DNA of 64,000 nucleotides, from assembly GCA_032207245.1 (NCBI GenBank), contig CM063510.1, forward strand, positions 157,205,258-157,269,257, read 5' to 3'. The notes below the pieces were generated by a model. That model ran no database searches. It worked only from the letters and a program-made list of their open reading frames with translations, and was not told where the DNA came from. Each line of letters begins with the position of its first letter. The stretch's first letter is position 1. Positions 1-29,992 of the stretch are shown in pieces. Origin of the DNA: Pardosa pseudoannulata (lineage: Eukaryota > Arthropoda > Arachnida > Araneae > Lycosidae). The translations under genes were made by a program, and so were the position numbers.

Positions 1-1
1 T

Positions 2-142
2 GAAATATTAAAATCTCTTGAAATCAATAACGTAAAAGCTCTCATAACCAAACTTAAAGATCTTCTAGTTAACTTGAAAAATTCTACTGATCCTAGTGAT
101 CGCCTTCGTATTATTTTGGACTCTGTTCAAAATTTTCTTTAA
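2..142 (+). other. 3' end of an unidentified open frame (left-truncated)
   Basis: An open frame enters from the left edge and stops at TAA 140-142, giving 46 residues. It is rich in Leu, Asn, Asp and Lys and looks like amphipathic helix. The following 120 bases are less AT-rich than the surroundings, which would fit the tail of a mobile element better than a host gene. I do not recognise a family. Without the upstream part no function can be given. Confidence 0.3.
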
Positions 143-604
143 GTTAACTTTTTCGGTTCTAGTTTTCTCACCACCGCTAGTTCCCATTTTGCCTGTGTGA
201 TAGTTTTTCGGAGTTAGAGAACTCGGCCCAGGCAACTTCGTGAACCATCTCTTTCTGTGTGGCTTAGTTTTCCAATCATAATATATTTGTCATATAACTA
301 ACTCTCACCTATCTCATTTATTTTAGAAATTAAGTAGAGAATTTTTTTTTTTTTGAAAAAGGGATGGTAGTAAAATAAAGGGTAATATTCAAGTAAACTG
401 GTAAGATATTCTTAGAACTCTGAGTTAAAAAGGATTAAAGCATGACTATTTTATATACAAATTTAAATGTTATTCATCCAATTAATGAATTTGAGTGTGT
501 TTGCAAGTCTTTTGAATTCAGCAACATTAAAATGATTAATTTTTTGCTCTTTGAAATTATATACCTAAATGATCTCTCAAAGCACAGTGCTGTAGATTGG
601 TACA

Positions 605-1165
605 TGAAATTTAAAAAAAAATTCCTCTCTTTCACGAGAATTATTAAACCATAACTTTCACAATGACGAGCTACACTCGTCATGCGATTAAAGTTACTGT
701 TAAATATGATAATTTAGTTTAAAATTTCTAGTGTACTGAATTTGGCAACACTTTTATATCACTTGTGAAAATCACAAGTCACTATTGCATATTGTTTACT
801 TGGTACAAGTCATTGCCAAATTAATGAGTCAGAATAAAAGAAAACCTACTAAGAAATGCCGTGTGTGTTACAAGAATCAAATTAAAAGTGAGACTACTTG
901 GCGGTGTAAACAATTAAGAATTCCTTTGCACTTTGTTTTGAAAAGTACCACTAACTTGAAGACTATTATCTGTATACCTTATTAATGTTTTGCTTTGATA
1001 TTTTCTTAATTTTACTGTTTCTGACATTATTTAACACTATGTAAAAAGTGGATTTTAATTAAGAATATGTAAGAATTGTAAAATGAAACAAGTTTTTTAA
1101 ATAAAAATTAAATGGTTATTTCATGCACAGTTTTTCATTATTAAATCATACTAGAAGGGGTTAAA
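605..1165 (+). mobile_element. piggyBac-like transposon remnant (transposase C-terminus)
   Basis: The frame at 824-985 reads KKCRVCYKNQIKSETTWRCK and continues with IPLHF. This resembles the cysteine-rich C-terminal zinc-binding domain of piggyBac-type transposases (CxxC, then ETxxxC), but the later cysteines are lost. The right end CTAGAAGGGG-TTAA (1151-1164) fits a piggyBac terminus (CCCC... inverted) next to its TTAA target. A short hairpin, TGACGAG / CTCGTCA around a 5-nt loop, lies at 664-682. The rest of the transposase is missing. About 50 bases at 607-657 recur directly at 1159-1207. A decayed copy with no coding capacity. Confidence 0.6.
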
Positions 1166-1282
1166 AAAAAATTCATCTCTTTCACAAGAGTTATTAAACC
1201 ATAACTTTCAGCATGCAACTCAATCTAAAACTCTAAATTTTTAGACATTAAATGTATATTGTTTTAAAATCTTGTTTCTGCT

Positions 1283-1440
1283 AGCCGAACGATGGCTGAT
1301 TGGTTAGGTTGCTGGGCTTCGGTACCGGAGTTCGTATCCCACATTGGCATGGATGTTCATAGCCGTTTGGAATCGGCTTTAAGCTGTAGGTCCCAGTCTC
1401 ATTAGCCCTCGTGTTGCAAAAAGTAAACAGTAGCACTTCA
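1283..1440 (+). mobile_element. tRNA-derived SINE, family A
   Basis: The head has a Pol III A-box-like TGGCTGATTGG (1293-1303) and a B-box-like GGAGTTCGTATCC (1327-1339) at tRNA-like spacing. A non-tRNA body follows (about 1340-1440). It is clearly richer in GC than the flanks. Only one copy is seen in this window. Confidence 0.5.
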
Positions 1441-1464
1441 AACCAAACCTTGTTTCTGCTAATG

Positions 1465-1757
1465 AAGCTGTAGTAGCTCAGTTGGCAAAAACACTGATCT
1501 TACAACCAGAATGTTACAAACTTGAGGTTTGAGCCAGTCAAAGATCCATAGTGTCTGACTGGGGGCATGTAAAATAGGTTTGGGGTTGCAATGACCTTCA
1601 AGTTAATGAACAATACCTCCGAAAGTGGCAAGCCAAGCCTGGGGTTTTTTGTTTTTAAATTATCTAGTGGGCACCTATATGGTGCTTCCATAAAAAAAAT
1701 GGTCAACAAATACCTGTAGCTTGGTAGTAGCAAATGGTATAAAAGTAAGTGATCTGG
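1465..1757 (+). mobile_element. tRNA-Thr-like SINE, family B, copy 1
   Basis: TAGCTCAGTTGG at 1474-1485 matches the Pol III A box, and GAGGTTTGAGCC near 1524-1535 is a degenerate B box. The region between resembles an anticodon arm; in the two sister copies (18.9 kb and 56.7 kb) it reads CTTGTAAC, which suggests a tRNA-Thr(UGU) ancestor. The shared body includes GTCAAAGATCCAT, a GTAAAATAGGTT-type segment and a GCCAAGCCTGG block. This is the best preserved of the three copies. Confidence 0.65.
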
Positions 1758-1785
1758 CATTAAAAATAATAATGTTTCTGCTCAT

Positions 1786-1826
1786 CTTTTTTTTTTTTTT
1801 TTTTTTTTTGTGAGTGTGTGTGTGTA
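1786..1826. repeat. poly(T) run followed by short (TG)n
   Basis: A homopolymer T run of about 22 bases is followed by GTGAG and (TG)n. It lies just after SINE copy 1 and is probably unrelated slippage sequence. 1830-2280 is AT-rich with nothing recognisable. Confidence 0.7.
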
Positions 1827-2284
1827 CTTATGTGTGATAAAATAGTACTTTACAAATTAAATTGTTTGTTAATTATTTTATGTGTGCAGATGCATAAGTT
1901 AACTACTTAAAATTATCAGCAACCTTTTGCCCTTGAAGCCAATCATTCAAGTAAAACTAAATTCACAAAATATATGAATTATGTAAGCCTTGATATGATT
2001 GAGTTTTCCTTGACATAATGAAAAGGTTAAATATGAAACCTTAATGAGAGGAAAAAGGCCTCATATACAGAAATTATAGTTTTTCTTATTGAGTTACATC
2101 AACATACTTGACTGATTTACAAACTAATAAAGTTAAGAAGCCTAACAAAAATATTTGTGTATCGCAAATTAACTAACAATTACCAATTATATAGATATAC
2201 ATACAATGATATTCTAATCATCTTGATTATAATTGTATTTGAAAATTTCTCGCAATTCTATCTCTAAAATTACAATTTTTAATA

Positions 2285-2783
2285 AGATGTTTTTGTTTCT
2301 CTAACTGGGTAACCTTCAGCAACTTCAAGAACTGTTAAATAAATTTCTGCTTGGCTCAACTATTCTTATACAACTCATTTACCTAACTTAATTTCACTTT
2401 TCTTATCCCCCACATGACAAACTCGTAACATTCTCATTGGCTGGCTCACTTCACCATAAAATAAATGTAAAACATTTTAACAAGAGAGCACCAAAGATGG
2501 ATAGCTTAAATAAACTCATTTTAATCTCCAAATTTTGATGTCACCTTTCAAAGTCAATGACTGCAAACTAATCAGCATAAACACTATTTTAATATTTATT
2601 GTGTCAAAACATCCATTACAATAAAGTCCCCAGAAACTTTATTTAAAGATTTCAAAGAAATAATATTATTGAAATTAAATTACGTAAAGGAGTTGTATAA
2701 GAATAATTGAGCTAAGCAGAAATTCAATTTGGTGTTTTCAGTCCCCAAAGGTTATCAGAATTAAAGGAGAAACAAAGACATCT
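2285..2783. mobile_element. Foldback MITE with long terminal inverted repeats
   Basis: The left arm (about 2285-2395) and the right arm (about 2670-2783) are inverted copies of about 110 bases. AGATGT...TTTGTTTCTC opens the left end and GAGAAACAAAGACATCT closes the right end. AATTTCTGCTTGGCTCAA at 2341 is matched by the inverse of the segment at about 2708-2725. The roughly 270-bp centre has no coding frame. A non-autonomous DNA element; superfamily not assigned and no clear target-site duplication seen. It ends about 180 bp from the IBA57 stop codon. Confidence 0.6.
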
Positions 2784-2956
2784 TGCCATAGGTTTAATTT
2801 TTGGGATAGAATTGCCAGAAATGTATTTTAGAATACAATTATTATTAAGTTGGTTAGCTATGGTTAAAATATTGTATATATGTATATGAGTCTAAGTGAT
2901 ATAAAGGTTTACATATAAAGGATTGTAGTTTCTTCAAATACATTTTATCAAAAATC

Positions 2957-2962
2957 TTTATT
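2957..2962 (-). terminator. IBA57 polyadenylation signal AATAAA
   Basis: On the minus strand the IBA57 stop reads TGA-A-AATAAA: the hexamer begins one base after the stop codon. If used, the 3' UTR would be only about 15-30 nt. No stronger signal is obvious immediately downstream. Confidence 0.55.
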
Positions 2963-2963
2963 T

Positions 2964-3974
2964 TCAACTACCTAAATTATCAGGCCACCACTTTGGCTTT
3001 ATAGCTTCAAATTTCACATTAAAGTCACTAATAAATAAGATCTTTGCTTTTAAACTTTCTTCAAATTTCAACAATGCCAGACCATATTGTCCTAAATTGC
3101 TCCGTAGTCGTCCTAATTTTTCATTTTTATCATTGATTATAGCACATTCTGGGGGAAATTCAGGATAACTGTCCTTTGATTCTAAAATAATTGGCATGAG
3201 TCTCTTTTTAACATTTAATGTAAAATGTAATCTAGCAGTAAGCTCTTGTCCAATATAGCAACCTTTACTAAAACTAACTCCATTCAAAAAATCCACATTT
3301 GTATCGAGCGGTAAACAAACACCAGGTGGGTGATCAATTACACCTTCACCAATGCCCAATTTGTATCGATATAATCTATAAGAATTTCCATCCTTAAACT
3401 TCAAAGAGTCAAGATTCAATAATGACAACAAATTTACATTTTCCCTAGTTACCACACGGACACCAAGTAAATTAGTTCTTGGATCCACCACAGTTGTAAC
3501 TACATCATTATGTTTTATTAAGGAATCTGTAATTGAAGGCAAGGATGTTAGGTAAGATAAATCATTTGATTCATTTTCTGGGTATATAGACCACGCTAAA
3601 TATCCATTAACTGGCTCGATTTTAACATTTTTTCGTAAACGATACATTAATAAATGTTTGTGTAAATACTCCACAGCAGAGCTATCATATTCAACAAAGT
3701 ATTCCTCGTGGTTTATTTTGTACAGCAAAATATCATATAAAACTCGTCCACGGGCATTCAGAAGAAGTGAAAACAACGCAGGTGATTTTTCTATATTCTT
3801 CATATCATTAGTTATCATACTCTGAAGATAATTTGTTGTATCTGGTCCAGAAAGTTTTAAAATAGCTCTGTTATTTAAATGCTGTACATAAAACTGAGCT
3901 GTATGAACGAATCTCATGCTGCGAAATTTCTTATATGTGATATTAATTAAATTATACTTTAGAGAAAACATCAT
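2964..3974 (-). CDS. IBA57: IBA57 homologue, mitochondrial iron-sulfur cluster assembly factor (folate-binding / GcvT-like fold)
   Basis: An uninterrupted single-exon frame of 336 residues. The family signature KGCYIGQE, with its conserved cysteine, is present at about residues 239-246 within GVSFSKGCYIGQELTARLHF. The N-terminal 25-30 residues are rich in Lys, Arg, Ser and Tyr and nearly free of acids (MMFSLKYNLINITYKKFRSM), fitting a mitochondrial presequence. The folate-binding-like domain follows, starting near LSGPDTTNYLQSMITND. In characterised species IBA57 works with ISCA1/ISCA2 to build 4Fe-4S clusters for aconitase, lipoate synthase and respiratory complexes. The length is usual for the family. 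I chose the first ATG of the tandem MM; an internal Met at about residue 20 is possible but would cut the presequence. It is divergent with ALAD. Nothing suggests decay. Confidence 0.93.
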   Translation of the reverse strand: MMFSLKYNLINITYKKFRSMRFVHTAQFYVQHLNNRAILKLSGPDTTNYLQSMITNDMKNIEKSPALFSLLLNARGRVLYDILLYKINHEEYFVEYDSSAVEYLHKHLLMYRLRKNVKIEPVNGYLAWSIYPENESNDLSYLTSLPSITDSLIKHNDVVTTVVDPRTNLLGVRVVTRENVNLLSLLNLDSLKFKDGNSYRLYRYKLGIGEGVIDHPPGVCLPLDTNVDFLNGVSFSKGCYIGQELTARLHFTLNVKKRLMPIILESKDSYPEFPPECAIINDKNEKLGRLRSNLGQYGLALLKFEESLKAKILFISDFNVKFEAIKPKWWPDNLGS

Positions 3975-4415
3975 TGATAAAATAAAAGTACAAATTTAAA
4001 TGATTACACACAGCAAACTTTCTACTATTTTTTATCCATACAGTAATTCGCCGCTTATTCTGTCGTAAATATTCAAACAACAAGGTTACAGTTTTAAAAA
4101 AAAATTAATTGAAAAAAAGGAGTCGAAAATGTTGTTTAGTAAATTTGGTTAACTGAGTGATTCTACTTTAATGAAAATATTTAACTACTAAGATTTAGAT
4201 TAAAATATTTGGTTCGATTAAAACTTAGTAATCGAAGTTACAGCAAAGATCAGTCACAGTGATTTTTCTCTATCCTAAACATAGCAGCAGACGAAATATC
4301 GCAGTTGGCAATTTTTAACTCTTAATTTTCATATCTAGATGCGGATGTATTAAATACTTTTTATACTTGCAATTGGAATTTTTTTTCAGTTATATTTGAT
4401 TTCTCGTGTTTGAAA
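3975..4415. promoter_or_regulatory. Shared intergenic interval between divergent IBA57 and ALAD start codons
   Basis: Only 441 bp separate the two start codons, so both 5' UTRs and promoters must fit here unless upstream non-coding exons exist. A few CpG dinucleotides occur (around 4048-4062 and 4286-4300), which is notable in this AT-rich DNA. I see no convincing TATA box at a fixed distance from either start. A bidirectional promoter is inferred from geometry, not from a motif. Confidence 0.5.
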
Positions 4416-23481
<19,066 letters not shown>

Positions 23482-23585
23482 AGATACTAACAGATTTTTT
23501 AATTGCATGCATATGATAGTTCATAATAATTTTGCAATGATTGCATGTATTGAATAACATCATTAACATTTATTTTTATTACAGA

Positions 23586-23591
23586 AATAAA
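23586..23591 (+). terminator. ALAD polyadenylation signal AATAAA
   Basis: AATAAA lies 104 bases after the ALAD stop codon and is the first canonical hexamer in the presumed 3' UTR. Confidence 0.55.
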
Positions 23592-23599
23592 AATTTTAT

Positions 23600-24690
23600 A
23601 TTTTGCATTGAAAGGGACTCTGTTGTCAAAGTATCTCATCTCATATAGTAAACTCTTTTGATTAACACTAGAATTGCAATGTTTCTGGTCTTACTAGAAT
23701 TATAGCAAGGGGCCATTTTGAACTCAGCATTATAAAACAGCATATATCAGTATTGCTGATATCACATGCTGATAAAGCTGAATCTACAAGGGCTAAGCTT
23801 TAATGAATGTTTATTTTATAAAATATTACAGCAACTAATCTGAGAAATGGGTACTGTGGTTTTGCTCAAACATAATGGTTTTAAAAACATTAAAAATTAT
23901 GAATATTTACTTAATTTTGCACACTATTGCAACTTTAATAAAGTTAATGAATGTAAATAAGATTGATGGATGCCGATTGAAGTCCAACTAAAATTCAAAG
24001 TAAAATCTAAAACGAAAATATGTCGAAATCCAAAGTAGAGTTCAGGTAATCAAAGTTCAATAATACAGAGTGGGAGAGCAAACAAAACATTTATTTACAT
24101 TTAAATTCAATATTGAGAGCAGCAGATGTGCTTATAATCAAGTGAGGGATACAACCGAAGAACAATTTACAAACTACAAGCCACATAAAAAACTTACGCG
24201 TAAAAGCGTCCTCTGGTGGTGGGTCCAAACAAAAATAATGCAATAAAATAAACACATAAATTTTTAGTATTCAACACTGCAATGGGCTTTTATATTAAGG
24301 ATTATAATTAGAGAAGGGCCTGTTACTAATAAATGTCATAATTTCACCTAACCATCACATCAAGTATAGCCCATTTACTAAAATTTAATATGCTATTAAG
24401 TAAACTAATTTAAAGAATAATAATAAATAAAATGCAAGCATTATACCTAATCTGACCATATGTTCCATTTTGAACTACAATAAAAAATTTTTTATTTTTG
24501 GTGGTAGCCTTATATATGCTAACAACCGGTTAATGACAAGATGATTAATGTTCTATTGTTCAAAGACTCGTTATAATGGAAATGACTGCCTCAATATAAA
24601 CAATATATACCAACTGGAGGGGGGTAGAGAACTGTAATTTAAACTTCTGAATGCCAATATCGTAGTTATCAGCCATGATGACTTTTAACT
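23600..24690. other. Intergenic, no recognised gene
   Basis: AT-rich. The stretch 24060-24240 is slightly richer in GC (includes GCGTAAAAGCGTCCTCTGG) and may be the end of a mobile element, but I cannot assign it. Confidence 0.4.
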
Positions 24691-24779
24691 ATTATATCTC
24701 AATAACCAAAGAATATGTATACCAGTAGACTCTAAATATCACATTCTTAAATAAATCCTTAAAAGGGTAAACTAACTTC

Positions 24780-25080
24780 CCAAACAACACACCGATCTCT
24801 ATCAGACGTCTATAATACGTCACCTCATACAAACGCCTTCCTCTATAAGACGTCGAAAAATATCGAGATCGCGTCTTATGGAGCTCTATAGGAGTTCCGA
24901 GGTGTGCTCTCCATGAGATCCATAAGACGTCGATGAAATCCACGCGCCGCTCTATAGCACGTCTATAAGAGCAACAATTTCGACTTGGAGGGTACGCGAT
25001 TTAGATGTTTTTAGAGCTCTAAAGGACGTGCTATTTCAGATGTTTTAGATCTTAAAAGGACGTGCTATTCCCCTGCGAAA
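24780..25080. repeat. GACGTC-rich degenerate palindrome cluster, block 1
   Basis: Within 300 bp there are several AGACGTC or ACGTC words in contexts such as TCAGACGTCTATAA, ATAAGACGTCGAAA and AGCACGTCTATAAGAGC, together with GAGCTCTA words. The motif is a loose TATAAGACGTCTATA palindrome. The region is clearly richer in GC and CpG than anything near it. Directly abuts the long palindrome. Confidence 0.65.
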
Positions 25081-25094
25081 CGGTGTTTATTTGT

Positions 25095-25640
25095 TCTTAA
25101 TAAATTAGCTTAATTTAATTTGAATAATTTGCAGTCTATTGGAACACTTATGCAAAAATAACTGCTACGGTGATTTTAAAAATAAAAGTCAATTTACAGA
25201 AGTATAACAAAATGTATAAAAAATTACGGTATTTATATTAAGGTAATAATCAGGGTGCTAACTCATTTCAATATTCTCCGATTTTTTCGAGGCAAAAAAC
25301 TAAATATTTCTCCAAGCTTCAATTGCAGTTTTCTTTATGATACAAACCATAAACACATGTATATTTACATATATATGTGTGTGTTTATTTTGTATCATGA
25401 AAAGAACTGTAATGGAAACCTAGAAAGTTTTAACTGTTTCGCCTAGAAACCCCCCCGAAAATTTGAGTTTGCATCCCGATTATTACTAAAATAATATATA
25501 TACCTTTATTTTTATACATTTTATTATACTTCCATAAATTTACTTTTAAAATCACTGTAGCAGTTATTTTCGCGTAAGTGTCCTAGTCGAATGCAAATTG
25601 TTAAAAATAAATCAAGCTTATTATTAAAAGCAAATATACA
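25095..25640. repeat. 546-bp near-perfect palindrome (long hairpin)
   Basis: Two arms of about 270 bp are inverted copies centred near 25368. The left arm has AATTTGCAGTCTATTGGAAC, ATAACTGCTACGGTGATTTT, AATGTATAAAAA and GATACAAACCATAAACACA. The inverse of the right arm has AATTTGCATTCGACTAGGAC, ATAACTGCTACAGTGATTTT, AATGTATAAAAA and GATACAAAATAAACACACAC in the same order. Identity looks like about 80-85% with small indels and almost no spacer. No coding frame. Confidence 0.8.
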
Positions 25641-25649
25641 TATGTATTA

Positions 25650-27460
25650 TAGATGTATAAAGAACACATAATTTTTATCTAATTCAATAGTTTAACGATG
25701 GCCATTTTAGCATAAATGAATTTGAGGATTTTAAAAGCACATCAAATATTGGGATAGCAGATAATTGGGATAACACAAAATATAATGCATATTTACTTAG
25801 TTTAAAAATAAATTTAATTAACTTTCAGAAAAAAATTTCAATACTGAATTAAATAAACTTATAAAGCTCATCTAAAAAATATTTAAAAATTTTTTGGAGG
25901 AGATTTTGAGAGTAAAAATTCATGCTTTTCTTTACTTTACCTAAATTATCTTAATATATGCTTTTATTTATTAAAAAGTTAATAAATTTTTCAATTAATA
26001 AAGTCCAACAAAATATATGTACTAATTTAATATTAAACTAAGATTTTTTTTACTTCCCTTTTACAAATAGACATAAGTAAGAATTAAAACATTAAACCAA
26101 ATGATAAACATTTTAACTTCTCAAATTATTCTATTTTAGCTAACTATTTGTTCTTATTTGAATTTTAAGCTTGTAACATTTTTATCTCATTTGATAGCCC
26201 TTTCCTATCTTTTACTTCATCTATTTGTGATTTTTCTTGTTTCTTCTGCTTTTAAATATCAGTAAAATACAAAGAGTCATACAGCACTTAAATATTTAGA
26301 ATAATTTTTAAATATTCTACTAGAAAAATTCAACAATATATTATACAACATCATAAACTTGTTTTAAAGTGATTACACTTCCTTTTGATTTCTTTATGCA
26401 TTCTTCATTATTATAAAACCTCATTACAAATTTGTGGTACCTTGTGGGGTACAATTAGAAGCATTTGGGTAAAAAATTAAGCTCCTGTAATGCATTCAAC
26501 TTTGACATTTACCCAATACTGACCTAATTTGCTGTTTCCTTGATTGTAAATTTCCTTTTTTCAATACCAAGTACACTGGTAAACATTATTTTAGTCTATC
26601 AATTTTATCTGCATCATCATAACAAATCATCATAAACCATCTGTTTTTCAACAATAATCTCAAAGCATAAAAGTAAATATTTAAAAATTAATGCTTTATC
26701 AACAATAAAAAAAGGTCTATAATGGAAATTCCCTTAATTGATTTAAATGTGAATAGTGATCTTTAACATAGTTCCTGTACTAATTTTATGAAAAAATTAT
26801 TTACAATAAATTTAAGTAATATAATTATAGTAACTCAAGCATAAAAAATATTAGATTTTCCAGATGAGTCTTTTTAATGTAATTGTTCTAATTAATGAAT
26901 ATACATTTTAAAACTGAAAATTAATTTGAATATTAAAATACCATTTATATTTGCTTGAAAATAAATTTCTCTCTTTAAAGGTAATGTGATATCTAAAATA
27001 TGATATTATTCGTCATAAGTTTTTGACAGTTCAAACCAGTTTTTGATGTTCTGTCATGCCAAAAACCCAAAACTGCAACTGAATACTGTTTGAATACAGA
27101 TCATATCTTTCTGTTTTTAACAAAAAAACATATTTTTACTACTGCAAGAAAGTATAAATATTTTACTAAAATTCTTTATTGAATACAAAATATTTTAACA
27201 ATTTTTACACCAGCCTTTAGCAATGCCTTCAATTTCTTGGTTCGTCAGATGCTTCCATAACACATTTCACCTACCTGCACCTAAAATATAATAAATAATT
27301 TTCTTTTTTTAGAAAATATTGCTAGGTTTACCTTAATATTGTTTATATTTTATAAGAATGGTTCATATTTATATTAAATATATGCTTTACATTACATATT
27401 TAATATAAATAAAATATTGCACTCACACAATACCCAAAATATCCACATATATCTCACAAT
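25650..27460. other. Intergenic, very AT-rich, no recognised feature
   Basis: Both strands read. Only short, unconvincing frames and A/T tracts. Nothing resembling an exon with splice sites was found. Confidence 0.5.
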
Positions 27461-27494
27461 AACCATATATGCATGCACATAATGACCATGTGCC

Positions 27495-27512
27495 TATATC
27501 TATCTATGTATG

Positions 27513-27602
<90 letters not shown>

Positions 27603-27620
27603 CAGAGAGAGAGAGACAAA
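27495..27620. repeat. (TATC)n-(TA)n-(GA)n compound microsatellite
   Basis: TCTA/TATC tetranucleotides from about 27495, then a (TA)n run to 27598, then GAGAGAGAGA. The overlapping open frame is low-complexity. Confidence 0.95.
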
Positions 27621-27689
27621 TAACCAAAACCATGTGCCTATAAACACACACACATACATATACACACAATTATATATAAATCTTTAAAA

Positions 27690-28985
27690 AAGTACCAAAC
27701 TTTTGGTTGGTAAAGTACATTTGTACCTTCAAATCATTTCTCTTGGTATATACACATAACAGTGGTATGACTATTCCTAGATATACTTCTACATGTAATT
27801 AATTTATTGTTAATAATTATTATAAAGAAATACAAGTGCTAAATAAATAAAAACTATAATTTAATTGATACAATTTTAGATTTTAATAAAAGTAGAACAT
27901 CATTTTCTTTTGCCCTCAACCAGCTAAATTTTGCTGCCAATTCATTTGACATTTTTGATAACATAATTGTCATACCAACTCACTGAGGCTTATGCCACTG
28001 GTCTGAGAAAGTACTTAATAATAAAAACAATTTATATGTAGAATATAAACATGAATTCAGACAACATACAACTTAAATAGTGCTGAAAATATGAGAAAAA
28101 TCAAAGCAAACAAATTATGAAATAATTCATTGATACAAATGGAAACATTATAATTAAAAGTAAATTAAAATGTAAATTATACAACAAACACTTGCTACTA
28201 ACAATACAATATATTTACCAGACACAATTCACAACATTCTAATACTTATCAGAGTACACAAATATACTAACCTACAGTTCTTTAGTGTTGATATTTAGTT
28301 TAAAATTTCTTCTATCATTTGAATTTCTTCCCTTGTCGACTAAGTCCTTTCTTTAAAAGATATTGAAAATAAATAGAATTCATCTGGATAAATAAAAAAA
28401 GGATTTAAGCTACCTGGATCAAGGTTGATAAATCCCAATGAAAAAACTGATTTTTTCACTTTAACTGAAAAATATCAAACATAACCGAAGAAACACAAGC
28501 ATCAGTTTAAAGTTTTATTTATTATATATAAAATTTGAAAGACTTTTAAAACATTTTGCCTATAGTATATTTGGCACCTTGATTTACTACAAAACTTTTT
28601 ATATCTATTCTAGAATAATCATAAAATTTGCACATTATTTAATTTAGAAGTGTAATATTTGTTTCTTAAAATTAAAATTTAGTACTCCTCTTGTGTGTTA
28701 AGTTCACCAGGCCATTTAGTGTGTTCTTTCTTTAATTTAAAACTATTAACAAAAAGTGTTTCATGCGTGTCTGAAAAATTTTGTGGATTCAAATACTTTA
28801 TCAACTTGCTGTTGTAAACATCACAATCAAAAGCTTTCAAGTCAATTTTTATTGACTTGAAAGTCTATTCAATTATAAAACATTCAATTTCATATCACTT
28901 TGAATAAATTTATTAATTTCAACAATAAAATCTGCTAAATATTCTGACACATCTGATGGCTTTTGAAAACTATGAAATATGTCTA
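27690..28985. other. Intergenic, no recognised feature
   Basis: AT-rich. Lies downstream of the second channel terminal exon, so part may be 3' UTR of that transcript. A short inverted match (CTTTCAAGTCAATTTTTATT...GACTTGAAAG) lies near 28840-28862. Confidence 0.4.
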
Positions 28986-29232
28986 TTCGAAAAAATTCAT
29001 AGTATACTTCTAGAAGCATTTTAAATTTTTCTAAATCTATAAAAATGAATCTTTATAAGAAAATATTCTAACAGACAGAAAAATATATTAAAGACAACTC
29101 TACATAGAGGCAGTATAAGGAAATACAATATAATTTGTGTGTAGTTTACAATGTGAATTATTATTTAGTACTTACAGGAATTTATAAACAAATGAAGATT
29201 ACGCTCCACACTCAATAATAATATACAGCATA

Positions 29233-29545
29233 ATAGTTTGTTCACCAGACTATAGATGGCGCTTTGGGAGGAGGTGATCTAAAAGAGCTCTATAAGACGT
29301 CTATATCAAAATATGGTACAGACACTGACCCTACAGGCTACGTCTATTAAAGGTCGAAACCTGGAGGACTTATAGATGTACATAACACGTCTTAGATATC
29401 TAACAGACGTCGAAATCACACACGACCATAAGACATCTATTTTTTTAATCTTATAGAGTTCTATAGCACGTCCTGGATGTCATAGATGAATTTCGATCTC
29501 TATTAGACGGCTATAAGCTCTATGTGGTTGTGTGGGTAGTATATA
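29233..29545. repeat. GACGTC-rich block 2a (inside duplication unit 1)
   Basis: Contains ATAAGACGTCTATAT, GGCTACGTCTATTAAAGGTC, AACACGTCTTAGATATC, AACAGACGTCGAAAT, AGCACGTCCTGGATG and ATTAGACGGCTATAAG. Same word family as 24780-25080, but with a different arrangement. Non-coding. Confidence 0.6.
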
Positions 29546-29776
29546 ATATAAAAGTTACATTAGATGATTTATGATAATCTTTATCAGTTATTTTTCATAA
29601 TTGTTATTCCACTGAAATGACATCCCAGACAGAATCATAAAAACATGTTAATACAATTATAATTTTAAAAAATTATACTATTACTTTGTTAGCCTTTAAA
29701 AGTACCTTTGCAGTTTTTAAAATGTATTTTAAGGATGCTAATTCTTAATTCTGTTTTGAGGTAAATATACATACTT

Positions 29777-29992
29777 TTACATTTTTGAGTTTCTTTTATC
29801 CTTTACTCTTTTTAGATATGCTTGTATAACTCTGGCTGCAAAGTCTCTTCTTCGTAATTGCATAGTAGTCTCTACAAATTTGAGTTCTTTGAGCTTAGGA
29901 AACATTCCATGATGTTTTTTTTGTACTTGGTCACATAGTATGCGGAAAGTGGCAGAATCCTCAATGTCACCTGCTTTCACTTCAATTATACC
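29777..29992 (-). CDS. NaCP60E-like: Channel alternative terminal exon, copy 1 (distal)
   Basis: 71 residues and TAA. Begins GIIEVKAGDIEDSATFRILC and ends in the IQ-like VIQAYLKRVKDKRNSKM. It is the duplicate of 31229-31444, with three amino-acid changes visible (R/K, D/N, S/T), all conservative. The acceptor AAATAG|GG is intact. It is farther from the donor at 32483, so use requires skipping copy 2. Confidence 0.8.
   Translation of the reverse strand, partial: GIIEVKAGDIEDSATFRILCDQVQKKHHGMFPKLKELKFVETTMQLRRRDFAARVIQAYLKRVKDKRNSKM

Noticed and set aside
1470..1545. Functional tRNA gene
   Set aside because: A box is good but the B box, acceptor stem and anticodon stem do not pair properly, and the same head starts three dispersed copies, so it is a SINE.
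24692..24943. 83-aa minus-strand frame over the GACGTC cluster
   Set aside because: Open because the block is less AT-rich; amino-acid pattern is just the repeat words read in frame.
27495..27600. CRISPR-like array
   Set aside because: Simple tetranucleotide and dinucleotide repeat in a eukaryotic intergenic region; no unique spacers.
27469..27687. 72-aa frame with YLSIYLSI repeats
   Set aside because: Translation of the TATC/TA microsatellite.
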